NCBI RefSeq assembly: GCF_023065955.2
Contig: NW_026622985.1
Span: 72,839,931-72,903,930 of the forward strand
Direction: 5' to 3'
Length of the DNA stretch: 64,000 nt
From: Ursus arctos
Taxonomy: Eukaryota; Chordata; Mammalia; Carnivora; Ursidae
Part shown: positions 11,256-24,739 of the stretch, in pieces
How positions within the stretch are numbered: position 1 is the stretch's first letter
How the letters are laid out: every line of letters begins with the position of its first letter
Notes under the pieces: generated by a model
What the model was told of the DNA's origin: nothing
Databases searched by the model: none
The model's input: only the letters and a program-made list of their open reading frames with translations
Program-made: the position numbers and the translations under genes

Positions 11256-12008
11256 CAGATAGCAGGAATTTCCTATGGGGGTGAGTTCCTTTATTCTCTG
11301 CTTCCCTTGAACCAACCAAGATCAATAAGTCTATGGCTGCTAACCCTGTTGTCTCTTTCATCACCCCTACCTCCTTGCCTCATCGAGAGATTGATTCCTT
11401 CAAAATATTTTATCTATGTAATTCCTCAGTAAACATGATTGTTTTGCTTATGCTTAGACTCTTTTGAAATCAAATGGAATCGTTCTAGACCATGCACTGA
11501 TACATCTTTTGTTTCAAATAAGGTATGATAGGTTTTTCAGACAAAGCATACTCCTGTCTGTGGAGTACGGCAGATCCCGTTGGTTCTACAGGATTGTCTG
11601 ACATTGGTCAATATACCGTGTCAGATCTTTCAAAGAGTTTTGTCAGGCTGGGCCACTCACATGAAAATGGTTTGACATTACTCTAATAGGAATGATTTTC
11701 TAAAAGACACCCTAAAGTAAAAATATTTGAAAAAATTCTATTCATAAATAGCATAACTATGGGCTGAATGTATAAAAGAAAAGTTCAATAAAATGTGTTA
11801 ATAAACTGCAAGGAGGCAGAATCAGTAATTAGAAAAAATATTAGAAATTAAGCAAACACTTTATTATATGCTAATCATAAAAACAAATATTTGAAATCAC
11901 CATTTTATGTTTTGTGTGAAACATTTGTTATAATGAATGCAATTTGAAAGAAATGGAGGCAGTGATGAGGTAACAGGGCTTAAAAGATCTCTGGATTCTT
12001 TCCCTTTT
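11256..12008. other. Unassigned sequence
   Basis: The L1 similarity fades after about 11255. The part 11256-11440 ('aaccaagatcaataagtcta') and the part 11490-11660 are less A+T-rich and may belong to an old LTR or other dispersed repeat that I cannot name. No gene is seen. Confidence 0.45.
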
Positions 12009-12196
12009 ATATATTTATTTATTTTTAGAGAGAGTGCGTGTATGTGTGCATGCACAACCTGGGAAGAGGGGGAGAGGGAAAGAGAGAATCTTAAACAGGC
12101 TCCATACCTAGAGTGGAGACTGACGTGGGTCTGAGATCACCACCTGAGCAGAAATCAAGAGTCAGCTGCTTAACCAACTACACCACTCAGGCACCT
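12009..12196 (-). mobile_element. Can-SINE, minus strand
   Basis: Read from the minus strand it begins 'ggtgcctgagtggtgtagtt' and carries the tRNA-like head, the 'tgatctcagacccacgtcag' region and a CT-rich stretch. The A-rich tail appears as 'atatatttatttatttttag' on the plus strand. Convincing target-site duplications are not visible and the body is diverged, so this is an older copy. Confidence 0.88.
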
Positions 12197-12939
12197 CACA
12201 GTACTCTTTCTCTTAAGCAAAAGTGTCAACAATCATTTATAATATGCATGCATATCTACCTCTTATAAACCAGAACTGTGATAGAAAACTATAAATGTAG
12301 TAGAAATTCAGGCAGTTGGTAGGGGGGAAAAAAGAAAGAGAGAAAGATCTCTGTAACATTTACATAATCTCCTGGTACTGAAATGTATATTGTTTCAAAT
12401 GACTGTTATTTACTTAATAATTTATAAAAAGTCATCTGATTTCCCCATAGATTTTTCTCATGCCAAAGCCCATTAGAGTCTTTCCAGTGAAATATTAAAG
12501 CCTTAGGTTATAAAACTTACAAATGAGCCATTACTGTCTATTAGGTCAGTACAGGTGTAAGTATAGGCCATCTCTTGGTTAAAATGGCTTATAATATCTC
12601 AAAGATAAAAATATCAAGCCTGCACTGCAATGATTTACTATAAAAGATGCCATAAAAATAAAATGCATACATTTTCAAGAAAAAATCACTTGTGAGATGT
12701 TTGAAAAAAAAATTAATCTCTAAACATTTTAAAAGCATTATATTTCAAAAAATATTTTGCAGCTGTAAATTTTTTAGAAAGATATATATTTAGAGATTAC
12801 TCAGATGCTATTCAAATTTATTCTGTTACGGGGGAACAAAACTGGAGGAATTATCCTAATTTATATCTAAGGCTGGAAGAACCAGACCAGAGATGAAGAT
12901 GGAAAATTAGCAATGTTGGAAAGTGGAAAAAGCACAGAA
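12197..12939. other. Unassigned A+T-rich sequence
   Basis: No gene or repeat family is recognised. Confidence 0.5.
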
Positions 12940-13110
12940 GAGTTCAGAGATCTGTATCATGGCCTGGGCTCTGCTGCTGACTAGCTCTGTTATCCTAGCA
13001 AGGGAGCTCACTTCTTGTGCTTTCAATCTTACTATCTCTAAAACAAAGAGCTTACAGTATAATGTGTAAGGACAATCTCTGGGCTACATTAAGTTCTTAA
13101 CTTTAAGTGC
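12940..13110 (+). repeat. MIR element
   Basis: The order 'gggctctgctgctgactagc', 'tgttatcctagcaaggg', 'cacttcttgtgctttcaatc' and 'ctatctctaaaac' matches the MIR core and 3' part in forward orientation. MIR is an ancient tRNA-derived SINE mobilised by L2 and shared by mammals. The fragment is inactive and decayed. Confidence 0.75.
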
Positions 13111-13639
13111 CTTCTTATTTAAAAGAAGTTGAACTATAAATTCAAATGCAATTTTCAATAAAATAAACATATATGCTTAAAATATCTAAAACTACCAGTA
13201 GAGTGTCAAACTGAGAAACTTCTCTAAGTAAATAGTATAGAAATAGTATGGAAAGTATACATACATTTCTAGAGAAATAAGAAAATATAAGTTCGTTGGT
13301 CAAAAGTGAGGTTGACGTTGAACCTCAGAGGTAGAACAATCACGTAATTCCTAATTGCTTTTGTTCAAAGAATGTGGTATTCTGGATTGGATCCTGCAAT
13401 AATAAAAGGACCTAGGTAAAAACTAAGAAACTATTAATGTAGGTATGAACTTTAGTTAATAATAATGGATCTATAATATTTCTTTAATTGTGACAAATAC
13501 ATATTACTAATGTAAGATGTTGGTAATAAAGGAAGCTGGGCTTGAGCATATGAAAACTGTAACACCTTCACAACTTTTCTGTAAATCTAAATATATTCTA
13601 AAATTCATTTTTTTCTAGATGAAAGTTTTTCTTGTTAGC
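13111..13639. other. Unassigned A+T-rich sequence
   Basis: Nothing is recognised apart from general A+T richness. Confidence 0.5.
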
Positions 13640-15917
13640 CTAGGTAGTTTATCAATTTTACTGAAATTTTCAGACAATTAGCTTTGGCTTTAATTTTTTT
13701 TTCCTGTTGTTTTGAATTTAGTTGATTTCTACTCTATTTTTTTTAATTGTTTCTTTTCTTCCACTTGCTTTAGGCTTAAATTATTCTCATTTCTGTGGTT
13801 TCCTAAGGTGAAAGCTTAGATTACAAATTTTAGATCAACCTTCCTTTCCACTATGTTTATTCTATGCTATAAATTTTATTTTAACCACTGCCCTTGCATC
13901 CCACACATTTGTATACATTGTATTTTTATATTCACTTCAAAATATTTTAATTTGTATTATGACTTTTTATTTTACCCATAAATTATTAGTAGTGTAGTGA
14001 TTAATTACCAGTTATTTTGGGGTTTTCTAGTTATCTCTCTATTTTTGAGTCTAGTTTAATTCCATTTTTTCTGAGAATGAACAGATTGGAATAATTTCCA
14101 GTTTTTATAATTTGTATACAATTTGTATGATTTCTAATTTTTAAATTTGTGGAAGTATGTTTCATGCCCCAAAGGTGGCAAATCTTGGTTAGTGTTTTAT
14201 ATGACTTGAGAATAATGTGAATATTGTATATTCTGCTTTTATTAGATTGAGCATTCTGTAAATGTCACTTAGAACAAGTATATTTATATTGCTGTTCAGG
14301 TCAACTATATCCTATTGATTTTCTTTCTGTTTGACCTGTCACTTACTGAATGAAAAGTGACTAAAATAGTGGATTTATCTATCCTATTTTTAGTTCTGTC
14401 AGTTTTTTCCTCATGTGTTTGACACTACTGTTGGGTTTATATTCATTTTGTTTGCTTTATTTTCTTAGAGGTTCGATCCTTTATCATTACTTAATGAACT
14501 TCTTAACCCTGATAATCACCCCTGTTCATAAGTCTGCATTGTCTATAATTGATATAGCTAATTCAGATTTATTTTGATGTTTTTCTGCATCTCTTTGCTG
14601 TCTTTGTATCTGTTTCCTTGTATTTAAAATGAGTTACTTTTAGACAACATATAGGATTTTGGTTTTATTTATCAGTTCTGATAATTCGTCTTTTAATTGG
14701 TGTATTTAGACCGTTTACATTTAGTTATTGCTATAATTCAATAAATATATACCATATTTGTAACTTCCATATGTTGCATTTGTTCTTGTTTCATTCCCCT
14801 CCCTCTTTACTTTTTCTGTTTTTCCTTAATTGAATATTTTATAAGGTTATCTCTCTTAGCACATCAATTACACTGCTTTTTGAAAAATTTTAGTAGTTGC
14901 TCTAGAATTTTCAATACACATATTTAACTACTCTAAATCTACCTTCAAAGCACGTTATACTGCTTTACATATAATACAAATACTTAAAATAGAGAATTCC
15001 TAATTCTTTCCTCTCCTTTGTAGTAACATCAGTGTCATTCATTTTACTTATCCATATGATATAATCCCCAAAACATTGCTTTAAGATGAATAATTAAAAA
15101 ATAAGATATTTCATCTTCACTTATTCCTTCTTTGGGTTCTTTCTCTTATCCTTATCCAAGTTTTTGATCTATATGCTTTTCTTTCTGCATTTAGAATTTC
15201 TTCTAAGATTTGCAGGACAAGTCTGGTTAACAATGAATTACCTCAGTTTTCATTTCATGAGATAAATCTTTATTTCTCCTTCATGTTTGAAAGATAGTTT
15301 TAATAGATACAGACTTTTTTTTTTCAAAATTCAAATAGATCTATATATATTCTTAAATATTCCCCTCCATTCTATTCTTTCTTCCAAGGTTTCTTTTGAG
15401 AAGCCCACTGTAATCTTACATTTGTTCCTCATTTGGTAAAGTGAATTTTTTTCATCTGGCTCATATTATTTTATTTTTTAAAGTAATGCCTACACCTAAT
15501 GTGGGGCTCAAACTCATGACCTTGAGATCAAGAATCACATGCTCTACTGACTGAGCCAGCCAGGTGGCCTTCATCTGGCTTAACTTTAAAATCTCTCTTT
15601 GTCTTGTCTGCAGTTGGAATATGATATGTTTAGCTGTAGTGACTTCTCTGTTTTAGTTTTGGTTTTGTTATTGTTTGTTTGTTTATGTCGCTTTTAGTAT
15701 TCACTCCATTTTGTGTTGTCTGAGCTTCCTGGTTCAGTAGTTTGGTGTCTGTCATCAGTTTTGGAACCTTCTTAGCCATAATTACTTTTTTTTTCTTTTT
15801 CTGATTCTTTCTCTCTTTTTTTCTCCTGTTATTCATTATGCATGTTTTATACTTTTGAAATTGTCCCAAAGTTCTTAGATACTGTGTTCTACTTTTCTCA
15901 TTCTTTTTTTCTCTTTG
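13640..15917 (-). mobile_element. Old L1 block, antisense (part 1)
   Basis: This is a long antisense L1. It starts in the reverse-transcriptase region ('ttagctttggctttaat' near 13680). It passes through the part read as 'tgagaataatgtgaatattg' (about 14209-14228), then the 'cttttaattggtgtatttag' stretch (14690-14710). It then enters sequence typical of the 5' region of ancient L1M elements ('tttgcaggacaagtctgg' at 15209-15226, 'tttatttctccttcatgttt' at 15270-15290). The block is interrupted by a Can-SINE and then by a younger L1 end, and continues at 16066. It is highly diverged with no intact frame. The subfamily was not determined. Confidence 0.78.
15451..15580 (-). mobile_element. Short Can-SINE nested in L1, with target-site duplication
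   Basis: The direct repeats 'ttcatctggct' at 15451-15461 and 15570-15580 flank a minus-strand SINE of about 108 bp (15462-15569). The plus-strand order is tail ('tattttattttttaaagtaa'), body ('gtggggctcaaactcatgac') and head ('gactgagccagccaggtggc'). This is the short form, lacking the CT-rich region. It interrupts a continuous L1 sequence, so it inserted after the L1. Confidence 0.9.
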
Positions 15918-16065
15918 TTTTTTTTTTTTTTTTTTTTTATGATTTTTTATTATATTATGTTAGTCACCATACAGTACATCCCCGGCTTCCGATGTAAGGC
16001 TCGATGATTCATTAGCTGTGTATAACACCCAGTGCACCATGCAATACGTGCTTTTTTCCTCTTTG
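15903..16065 (-). mobile_element. 5'-truncated young L1 3' end nested in old L1
   Basis: A 21-T run (15918-15938) is followed by 'atgattttttattatattat' and 'gttagtcaccatacagtaca', then about 90 more bases ending 'ccatgcaatacgtg'. This is the antisense of a carnivore L1 3' terminus. Flanking 15-mers at 15903-15917 and 16051-16065 ('cttttttcctctttg' and a one-mismatch copy) form the target-site duplication. The insertion is about 133 bp long and lies in the same orientation as the older L1 it interrupts. Confidence 0.85.
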
Positions 16066-16740
16066 TATTTCACTTTTGTAGGCTAGTAACATGTGAGGAA
16101 GGTGAACATTCTCTAGTCTTCCAGTTATAGCTCATTATTTTAGTGGCCTGTTTTTTAGAAATGTGAACTTCACACCTGTTTCTCCCCTTGTAACCCCTCA
16201 CCTCCCGCCACCTATTTCTGTCTCTAGCTACAGTATTCTAGAGCCCTCGTGGCTCTATTTTTCTCTGTTCAGTTGAAACACGAAGGCTGTATGGGGCCAA
16301 GCCTAGGCTCAGAATGTGCTCAAATTCTTTCCCTGAGAGAGTATGCCTTTATTATGGTGAAGGCTTGGACATATTGCATACTGATTACCCTTTCCTTCTC
16401 TCTACCAGGGCCATGAAGGTATCTTTCTTGGATCCTCATTCTGAGAAATTGGTGAGACTCTTAGAGGTAAAGTTGTGGTCCTGAGGACTTTCTCCCTCTC
16501 AACACCAGTGCACATTCAGCAGTGCATCGAAATTACCCGGTAAGTGTTCCTGTCAGTTTATGCTTCCCGTGCCACTTACTCCAGGTAAGCAGATCTCTTT
16601 GCTAGACTGGTCGCACCTGTTTCTGCAGACCTGGGGCTCTGCAACCTCGGTTCTCTGATTTGTCCTAGATGTCACTGATTTTTAGTTTTTACAGCTTGCT
16701 CTTGTTGTTAAGGATGATGTGATGACTTCCAAGTTCTTTA
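16066..16740 (-). mobile_element. Old L1 block, antisense (part 2, 5' region)
   Basis: This continues the old L1 after the nested insertion. It is more G+C-rich than the coding part, with 'cacctgtttctccccttgta' and 'gttctctgatttgtcctag', as is common for the 5' untranslated region of ancient L1 elements read antisense. The right boundary near 16740 is approximate. Assignment rests mainly on continuity with the block to the left. Confidence 0.55.
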
Positions 16741-16844
16741 CATGTAAGAAATGAAACTCAAAGTGTAATTAAGGACTTTTAAGCATAAAATTCTTAAGTA
16801 GTGGTTTCTAAATGCCTGGCCTATTTTTTTTTTTTTTTTTAATC

Positions 16845-16990
16845 AGAATGGCTATGGAAGTACCATCCAGGCAGCTTCTTAGAAAAACAGATTCCAAGAT
16901 TCTCTTTCAGAAATGTTGTGATCTAGATTCTAGTATTGTTAAAAACTGCCCTTGTGATTCTGTTTGTGCAACCAGGTTATAGAAACTAAA
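16845..16990 (+). repeat. Possible MER5-type DNA transposon fragment
   Basis: The sequence 'catccaggcagcttcttag', then 'ttctagtattgttaaaaact', then 'cccttgtgattctgtttgtg' follows the order of a MER5 (hAT-Charlie, non-autonomous) element. It sits directly after a 15-T run. Terminal inverted repeats are not visible, and the identity is low. Confidence 0.42.
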
Positions 16991-19900
16991 ATTCTAGAAA
17001 ATAAGTTATTTTTGGCTGATGCTATCAATTCATTATTCTCTGTTTTCTACCTTTTCTAATGTCTGACATAGAGCTTAACTTACTTTAAAGCAGTTACTAT
17101 GATTTAAAATACTCTGTTTTTCATATTTCTTCAAGAATATGGTCCCACAGAATGCTATAATCCAACTTACGGTTATCCTCAATTTGTCTCCTCAATTTAT
17201 GCCTAAGATAGCATATTGGGTCACATTTGACTGGAATCAGGTATCTATTAAAATTCTAGAAAGACCTTCAAAAGATGATACATGGAAGTATTAATCAGTT
17301 TCCTTAAAATGATAGAAGCAATCCATTCCATTCATTGGCAGGGAGGGAATACCCAAAAGTACATTTGGAATTCTGTAGTAGAAAATGGCTAAAATTAATT
17401 AGAAAGATATAATTAGGGGGTTGAAAAATTTGATATGTAAAGTGAAGTTGGGGACCATGCTTAATATTCTATTAATATAAAAATTAATTCAGATCCCAGA
17501 ACACACTTGACCTGTCTCTTTATAATGCAACACTAAACACATGAATAGAACCCTGGAATATCTGATGAAATAAACTTTTTATATCAAAACTGAGCCTCAT
17601 AATTTTGATATAAATTTTGTTTATTTTTATAAGTAATATATATGTATATGTGCATATGTATGTGTATCTATATGTTGACATGTATAGTTTCCATCACATG
17701 AAAGGGATAGAAAATTTGCAGAGACAAGCAGAAAGAAAAGAAAGAGTTAGAAAGCTATGTGCTTGAAAAGCCTAGATTTTTCTTTCTCCTGGGTAGAACT
17801 TAATGAAAGAGATAAACCTGGAGGGCCCTGTTTCTGCTTTTAGTTCTGAAATTCTTAGTCCTGTGGAGAATGTTATTTGTCCCAAAACTTTGACATGGGT
17901 AAGGGAAAATTTTAAATAAAAGTTCTGTACTGCTAAAATATTAATATTCAAGATCCAGAAGCCTGAGTAACAGATGGCGTCACTGGACACCAATCTATGA
18001 AAGTCTTACCAACATTAGAGAATCTATGATAGCAATAATTTCTTATATCCAAATATGTTGATGACATAATGATGGTAGCCTTGACTAAAACGTTTAGAGA
18101 CTCTTGGCCAACACAGAGTGCCTAAAACAAAAGGAAATGTACTGTAATGCATATTGCCATTGGGGGAGCTAGGGAGGAGGAGATACAATCGTGGCTAATT
18201 ATGCACCACATGATGTGCTGGGGTTGAATCTTTTGCTCCCTACCAATTACCATATTAACAAAGAAAGTAAAACAAGATGTGAATCTAGTAGCATGCTTTT
18301 TATTGTAAACTAACGGCACTGAGAAGATGTTTCCTTGGTCCCATAAGGTGAGTACGAGCTCATTTAAAGTCAGTTTAGCTAGCAAGTTGTGTTCATGGTA
18401 TATAATAAGGTTTCCCGTACCCTGGATAAGAATAAGGAGATAAAACTTCATCATAGTACATGACACTTCAAAAGGTTTTTTATCTCGCTTAATTTAAGAT
18501 TCATAACTAAAGCCAGGCTATGATTTTATTCTGACATTTCATCTGCTTAGCATAAGGAAGAGTCATCATGACCTCAGAATCGAGCCAGCCACAGTCATTC
18601 GGCAATCTAATTTTATACTCAGTGGGCTGGAATACTTTTCATCATTCTGGAAATGTTCTGGTTCATCTAGGAAACATTGGTTCGTGTATTTTATCATCTT
18701 AAATAGATAATGGAGTAGTAGTGATCATGCAGATTAAGATTAAGTTCATTTAATGATCTTAAAATGTAGATTTAAAAAATCTTGTTAATGAGAATAATCC
18801 TCTTTAGGTATTTTGCCAGATGCTTGGTAACAACTGTTCTCCAGTGCAATTTATCCTGAGATATTTGCTTTTTGAAGTTTCCCTGATTAAGTGAAACAGA
18901 AGTACTTAGAAGGCAATTTATACTCCTCTCAGTTCCAGATTGATCTGCAACACAGATTGAATTAGAGTTAACTGCTAAAAATCTTCTTTCTCATACCTTC
19001 TTTTTCAAATTCTTGTGTACTTAATATTTCCCCTCTTTAACTTTGTTTTAATCTGATGCAGTTCTCCTCAGCATATATAAAATCAGTGACATAAGAACAA
19101 TCTATAACTTTTTCAAAGAATTACGTATCAAGATTCTAGCCCTTCTGCGGGTAGATAGATGACTAATACATTTTTTAATGGAGTAATTGCTTAATCTTAC
19201 TAAACTCTAGATAAAAACTGAGACCCTTTCATGATTAAAGCATTAGCATACTTTGAATGAGGGCTTTGGGGAGGAGATGAAAATAATAAAGATTATCTAG
19301 TCAGTGAGTTGGGTATATGTGGGCAAGCTTTCTAAGGAAAAGTGAAGAGGGAGAAATTCTTGATTAAGTGAAAATGCTTTTGTTCCCATTGTGTTAGCAT
19401 TTATGAAGATGAAAATTGGGTCACCTGTTCATTTGAAAAATAAATAAAAACAGTAAATTTGTTAAGAACAAACAAAACATGCTTCTAACAATTAAATAGT
19501 TCTGAAATCATATAGTCCTTCTTAAAACATTTTTTTTTTTTGAACTCCCCACCACAAATATCCAGAGTGGAATATTATGGCTGAAGCAGAAACTTAAGGG
19601 GAGGAGAAATATCCTGCTAACCAATTATCTGTTTTCCCCCCTCACAATAGCCCCCAAAATATCTCCAGATAATCCAAAGATTCTGGGTGACAGAATTGAA
19701 AAACTCCTATTCATTCTTTTTGTGTGCCCGTAAGCTTATCTGCAGCATTTTTTTTTCAATTCTTTTGTGAAATATTATGCCTCTCAGCAGTGTCTCAGAA
19801 GTGTCTCTTAAAGATGATGAGGTCAAAGGGAGTTGTGGCATTCATTAATAATGTTTAAAAGGTCAAAAACAGAGAGCATGTGAAGCATGAAATAATATAG

Positions 19901-21509
19901 CATTCTATGGCTACGTGTATTAATACCTTACAGTTAGGAGCAGAGTTGGATTGAAGCATGTTATCACTGAGACTACCGGTAAAAAGGACGTAGAAACTCA
20001 TAGACATGCACTGGACAAGATTTATAGTTCTCCAAATGTGATTTACAGGAGACTGGTTGTCCCCAAGGACATTGCAGGTTGTCTGCCAGCCCAGGTCTCT
20101 CTGTTGAATTAATGTTTATATTGCTTAATTTATTTATATCCTGCCTAATTCCAAAAGTGATTTGGACTTAAAATACATTCAAGAGGAATAATTGAGTAAA
20201 TGGGTAAATAGCTTAGCTAAGATCCGAAAGTAGACAAAATATGATACATCCATGGAGATGTTACTACTTAAAATAACACGAGGTCCTCTATTGTTGTCAG
20301 AATCAACACAGAAATTAGGATAAATTCACAAATGTCTACCATAAGAAGGAAAAGTAATTCTATTAATTATAGTGTCCATGACATAATACCTACCTTCTCA
20401 GTATTTACAGTCTAATCTGTGAGGGAAATACAGAAATGCTTAATTTCAATCCACTGCCTAAATATTGTGATACATTGGTCAAATGTGTGGCCTATTGTAG
20501 TTCAAGATAGTAACAACGAAATATGTTGGAATGCTGTTGAAGTATAATCCAGCAACTGAGGGAGTTGTAAGGAAGAGAGATATTAAAGAGGTGGAATTTA
20601 TAAAATTTAGTGATTGCTTGTATATGGAATATGAAGAAAGGATAACACCACATCTTTGGGTGGTTGCACCATTCTCCAAGATTAATAAACAGGGAGAAGA
20701 ATATGTTTGAGGCTGCTCAGGAGAAATACAATTAGTTCTGGAACTAAGGACAGACTGAATTTTTCCCTAAACGTCTTCTTCAAGGCAGTACAGCACAGTG
20801 AGCAAACTTTCTCAACCACATCTTTGTAATTAGTAACATAACAAATTTCTTTGGTCATTTCTTGTACATTCTTCTACACAGTCCAAAAATAAGATTTAAA
20901 TATAGCTAGGTAAAAGCAAGTTTAAGGGTTTCCAAAAGTATATCATTCAGGTAGACAACTTGGAGTGTTGGGTTGTGGATAATTTTCTTCTCAAATTCTT
21001 TGGCTTATTATAATGGAAACTTCTTCCCTTTGGGGATTATTGGGAAAGCTATTTTTGCCTCTCCCTTCGCCCTTGTGATTATTGTTTCTCAAGAGGAGTG
21101 ATTTATCTGATTTGTAGAATGACAAGAATCTCACAGCTACTGGTAATCCTTTCTCTGTTATAAAGGGCTGAGGTGTTAAAGATGACCATTTCAATGTGGT
21201 TTTCTCTTTTCACTTTTCGGCTAGCTTGTGACAACAGATCATTCTTCACTGAATGTAGGTTTCATAAAATAAGCACATCTGGGTACAAGTCTAGGGCCTG
21301 CCTTTTAGAAGCAAGTTTGAATTGCATCCTACTTTATCCCCACTCTCAGGATAAGACAAGTATAAAACAGTGATTTATCTTAGGCTGCCTTAGTAAATTT
21401 CCCAACTGCTGACCAAATCTCCTCATGCATGGATCTCAGATCTGGCTTTTGGAAAAGGTGGCAGAAATCTTTATTTTTGCAGCTTTTAATCCAATCTAGT
21501 CTTCCCAGA
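16991..21509. other. 4.5 kb of unassigned A+T-rich sequence
   Basis: This is the longest stretch without a confidently named element. The longest frame is 114 codons on the minus strand (18122-18466), with no recognisable domain. A piece at 20380-20420 ('tatttacagtctaatctgtg') may be L2/MIR debris. No CpG cluster, splice-flanked exon or RNA gene was found by eye. Confidence 0.5.
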
Positions 21510-21522
21510 AAGAAAATGTGAT

Positions 21523-22385
<863 letters not shown>

Positions 22386-22669
22386 AAGAAAACTGATATC
22401 TTGATGCCAATCTGATGTTTGTGTCTGTATTTCAAATCTTTAAGAATCTGTAGTAGTAGATGTGAAGTTGTACTCCAAAAACAACCCAAGCACAGATATC
22501 TCATTGGGGTGACTTTTGGAGTATTTAAACAGGGGATGATACCCATTGCAGTCAAGATGGTCTAGAGTAGTATTTTGGTAACTATTTTTGGAAGTGTTTC
22601 TAAGTATTTTGATGCTTTGATTATGTTAGTAAAAATGCATTATTTTCCAATTCCAACCAAAAAATTCAG

Positions 22670-22755
22670 ATAAAATAGATCTGGAGTGAAATCCAGTATG
22701 TGTATCTTTAACAAGAACCACAGAATATTCTGATTCAGATATCCACAAATCTTAC
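22670..22755 (+). repeat. Possible MER5-type fragment
   Basis: 'gatctggagtgaaatccagt', then 'tctttaacaagaacca', then 'atattctgattcagat' follows the MER5 3' half in order. It is short and diverged, with no terminal repeats seen. Confidence 0.4.
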
Positions 22756-23329
22756 CTAGGAGATACTGTTATAATTTAAAGGTAAAATATTTTTTTAATT
22801 GAGCTTTTGTTAAATATTATCCCAAATAAGCTGTTGTTAAATATTATCCATTTGGAGTCTAAAACTTTACTCTCCAATAGCTACTGAAAAATAACTCCCA
22901 CCCTCGTCATTGTTAATTGAAACAATGTTGGGTACCTGCATTAACACTGGTGGTGACCTATATTGTGGACTGAAATATAAAGCTAAGAGAAAAAAGTAAA
23001 CATCATTCTCTTACTAATGGGAACTAGGAAACACCAAAAGAGTGAGTATGTAGCAGTAGAATCAAAAGCCACAGAGTCATAATATAGAGAAACTTGAGAG
23101 ACAAAATGTATTGTCTTTCAACTAAGTTTTGTGGGAGCAAAAATCAGAAAATGTGCACATACTATTATGAAACTGAGAAAAGATATTAGAGCTGAGAGTA
23201 AACCAGTCGGCGAGAGAATAGAAAGAAAGATCACCATAGAGCAGTGGAGTCCTGCCTATGTTCAGATTACCAAAGCTATAGCAAAATTCCTGCTTACGTT
23301 TTCTGCTCTTCGCAAGTCCTTGTTATTTG

Positions 23330-23331
<2 letters not shown>

Positions 23332-23376
<45 letters not shown>
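23332..23376 (+). repeat. (GT)n microsatellite
   Basis: About 22 uninterrupted GT units. Long alternating purine-pyrimidine runs can adopt Z-DNA and are usually length-polymorphic. The two short frames that read through it are artefacts, giving Cys-Val repeats. Confidence 0.98.
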
Positions 23377-23377
<1 letters not shown>

Positions 23378-24739
23378 TTTGATACATATCAATCATTACA
23401 ATAAGTTCCTCTTACTTGGGATAAATTGTGTTATCTTTACTTTTTAAAAAAGTGTTAAAACAGATGCCTCTCTGGGCATGATTTCATATAGTATCTAATC
23501 CAAAGACCGTTTCACTTTATTCATTTTCTATCTACCTTCATTGTATATCATACTAATAAATAATATTTTAAATTATTCAATTATAGTTTATGTTACTATT
23601 GTTGATTAAAATGCATGACATAGTATGTTATCTTCATCTTTGTAACTCAGTTCACAAAAATATTTTAAGAGAACTCTGTTACCTGAAGAACCACCCAGTT
23701 ATTTGCTCGTGTGCATCTGCCTCTGGTGTTTGTTAGCATTTGCTCTTTCACCTGCTCAAATTATAGACTTTTTTTTTTTCATTCATCCCATCTGTGGGCA
23801 TTATTTTGTACTATGAGATATAATGACGATATTTATTTGTTGTTATGTGGCAAACTTATAGACTTCAAAAAATATTAACATTAATTCTAGAAATTTCTAG
23901 GGATGTTTTTAAAATTAGTCTTCATTTTCCTCTTTTAATGGGAATTGGATCCGTCAGGATCCATCTAGAAATTGGAAACCACTCCTGTCATTTCAAAGAG
24001 GAGCATTGGTTACATGGCTGTTGCAAGACAGGAAGAGTTGAAAAGGGGATTCAGAGAAAATAAAAATTAATAATTATAGAAAGCAGCTACCACTTCTAAG
24101 TCTAAGGGGAAAAAGGAAGAGGTGGAGTTAGAAGAACCTAGTAGCTCTGAAGAAGAGACCCAACAGAGCTGATTCTCAGACCTTTATGAAGGGGATGCTT
24201 CTCAGTGCTTCTGTTACCTATGGGGAACACAGTCAGGTTGACTCGGAAATTGACAAAAAAAATGGAAATCTGGAGATTTGCCTGCTGCTACATCTAGGAC
24301 AACACATAGGAACAGGGAAAACAGGAAGTCAGTACCTTCTCCACAACTCCCACTTCCCAAGATTTCTCTAGTGCCTACTATCAAACCTGAATTGAAGCCA
24401 ACTCACAATGAAATGAATCCCAAGAGAGTCATGCAGAGTATAGAAGGTTTCATTTAGAGCTGACAAACGATAGATAACTTCACTGAAAAAATTAATCTTT
24501 TTTTATGTAGTTTTAGTTTTATTTACATATTATATGCTTGTCATTATAGTGATTAACTTTCCTTGCTGTGTGTATATTTTTTTTCATTTTAAGACAGTTG
24601 AAATCATTGTGACAATAGAAAATAACTAAATTATAAACAAAATTATGCTCTGAGAGTTACCATCCTGGTTGTAGAATGAGACTCAAACACAGGAAATTTC
24701 AACTGTGTTTGGACTCTTCAGCTGGTAGCTTCTTGAAAT
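23377..24739. other. Unassigned A+T-rich sequence
   Basis: No gene or named repeat is recognised. The 72-codon and 61-codon plus-strand frames here (23845-24063 and 24186-24371) have no known similarity. Confidence 0.5.

Noticed and set aside
18122..18466. 114-codon minus-strand frame
   Set aside because: No recognisable domain, and it sits in unassigned A+T-rich DNA with no supporting signals.
23131..23447. Two overlapping frames encoding Cys-Val repeats
   Set aside because: The repetitive residues come from reading through a GT microsatellite. There is no reason to think they are translated.
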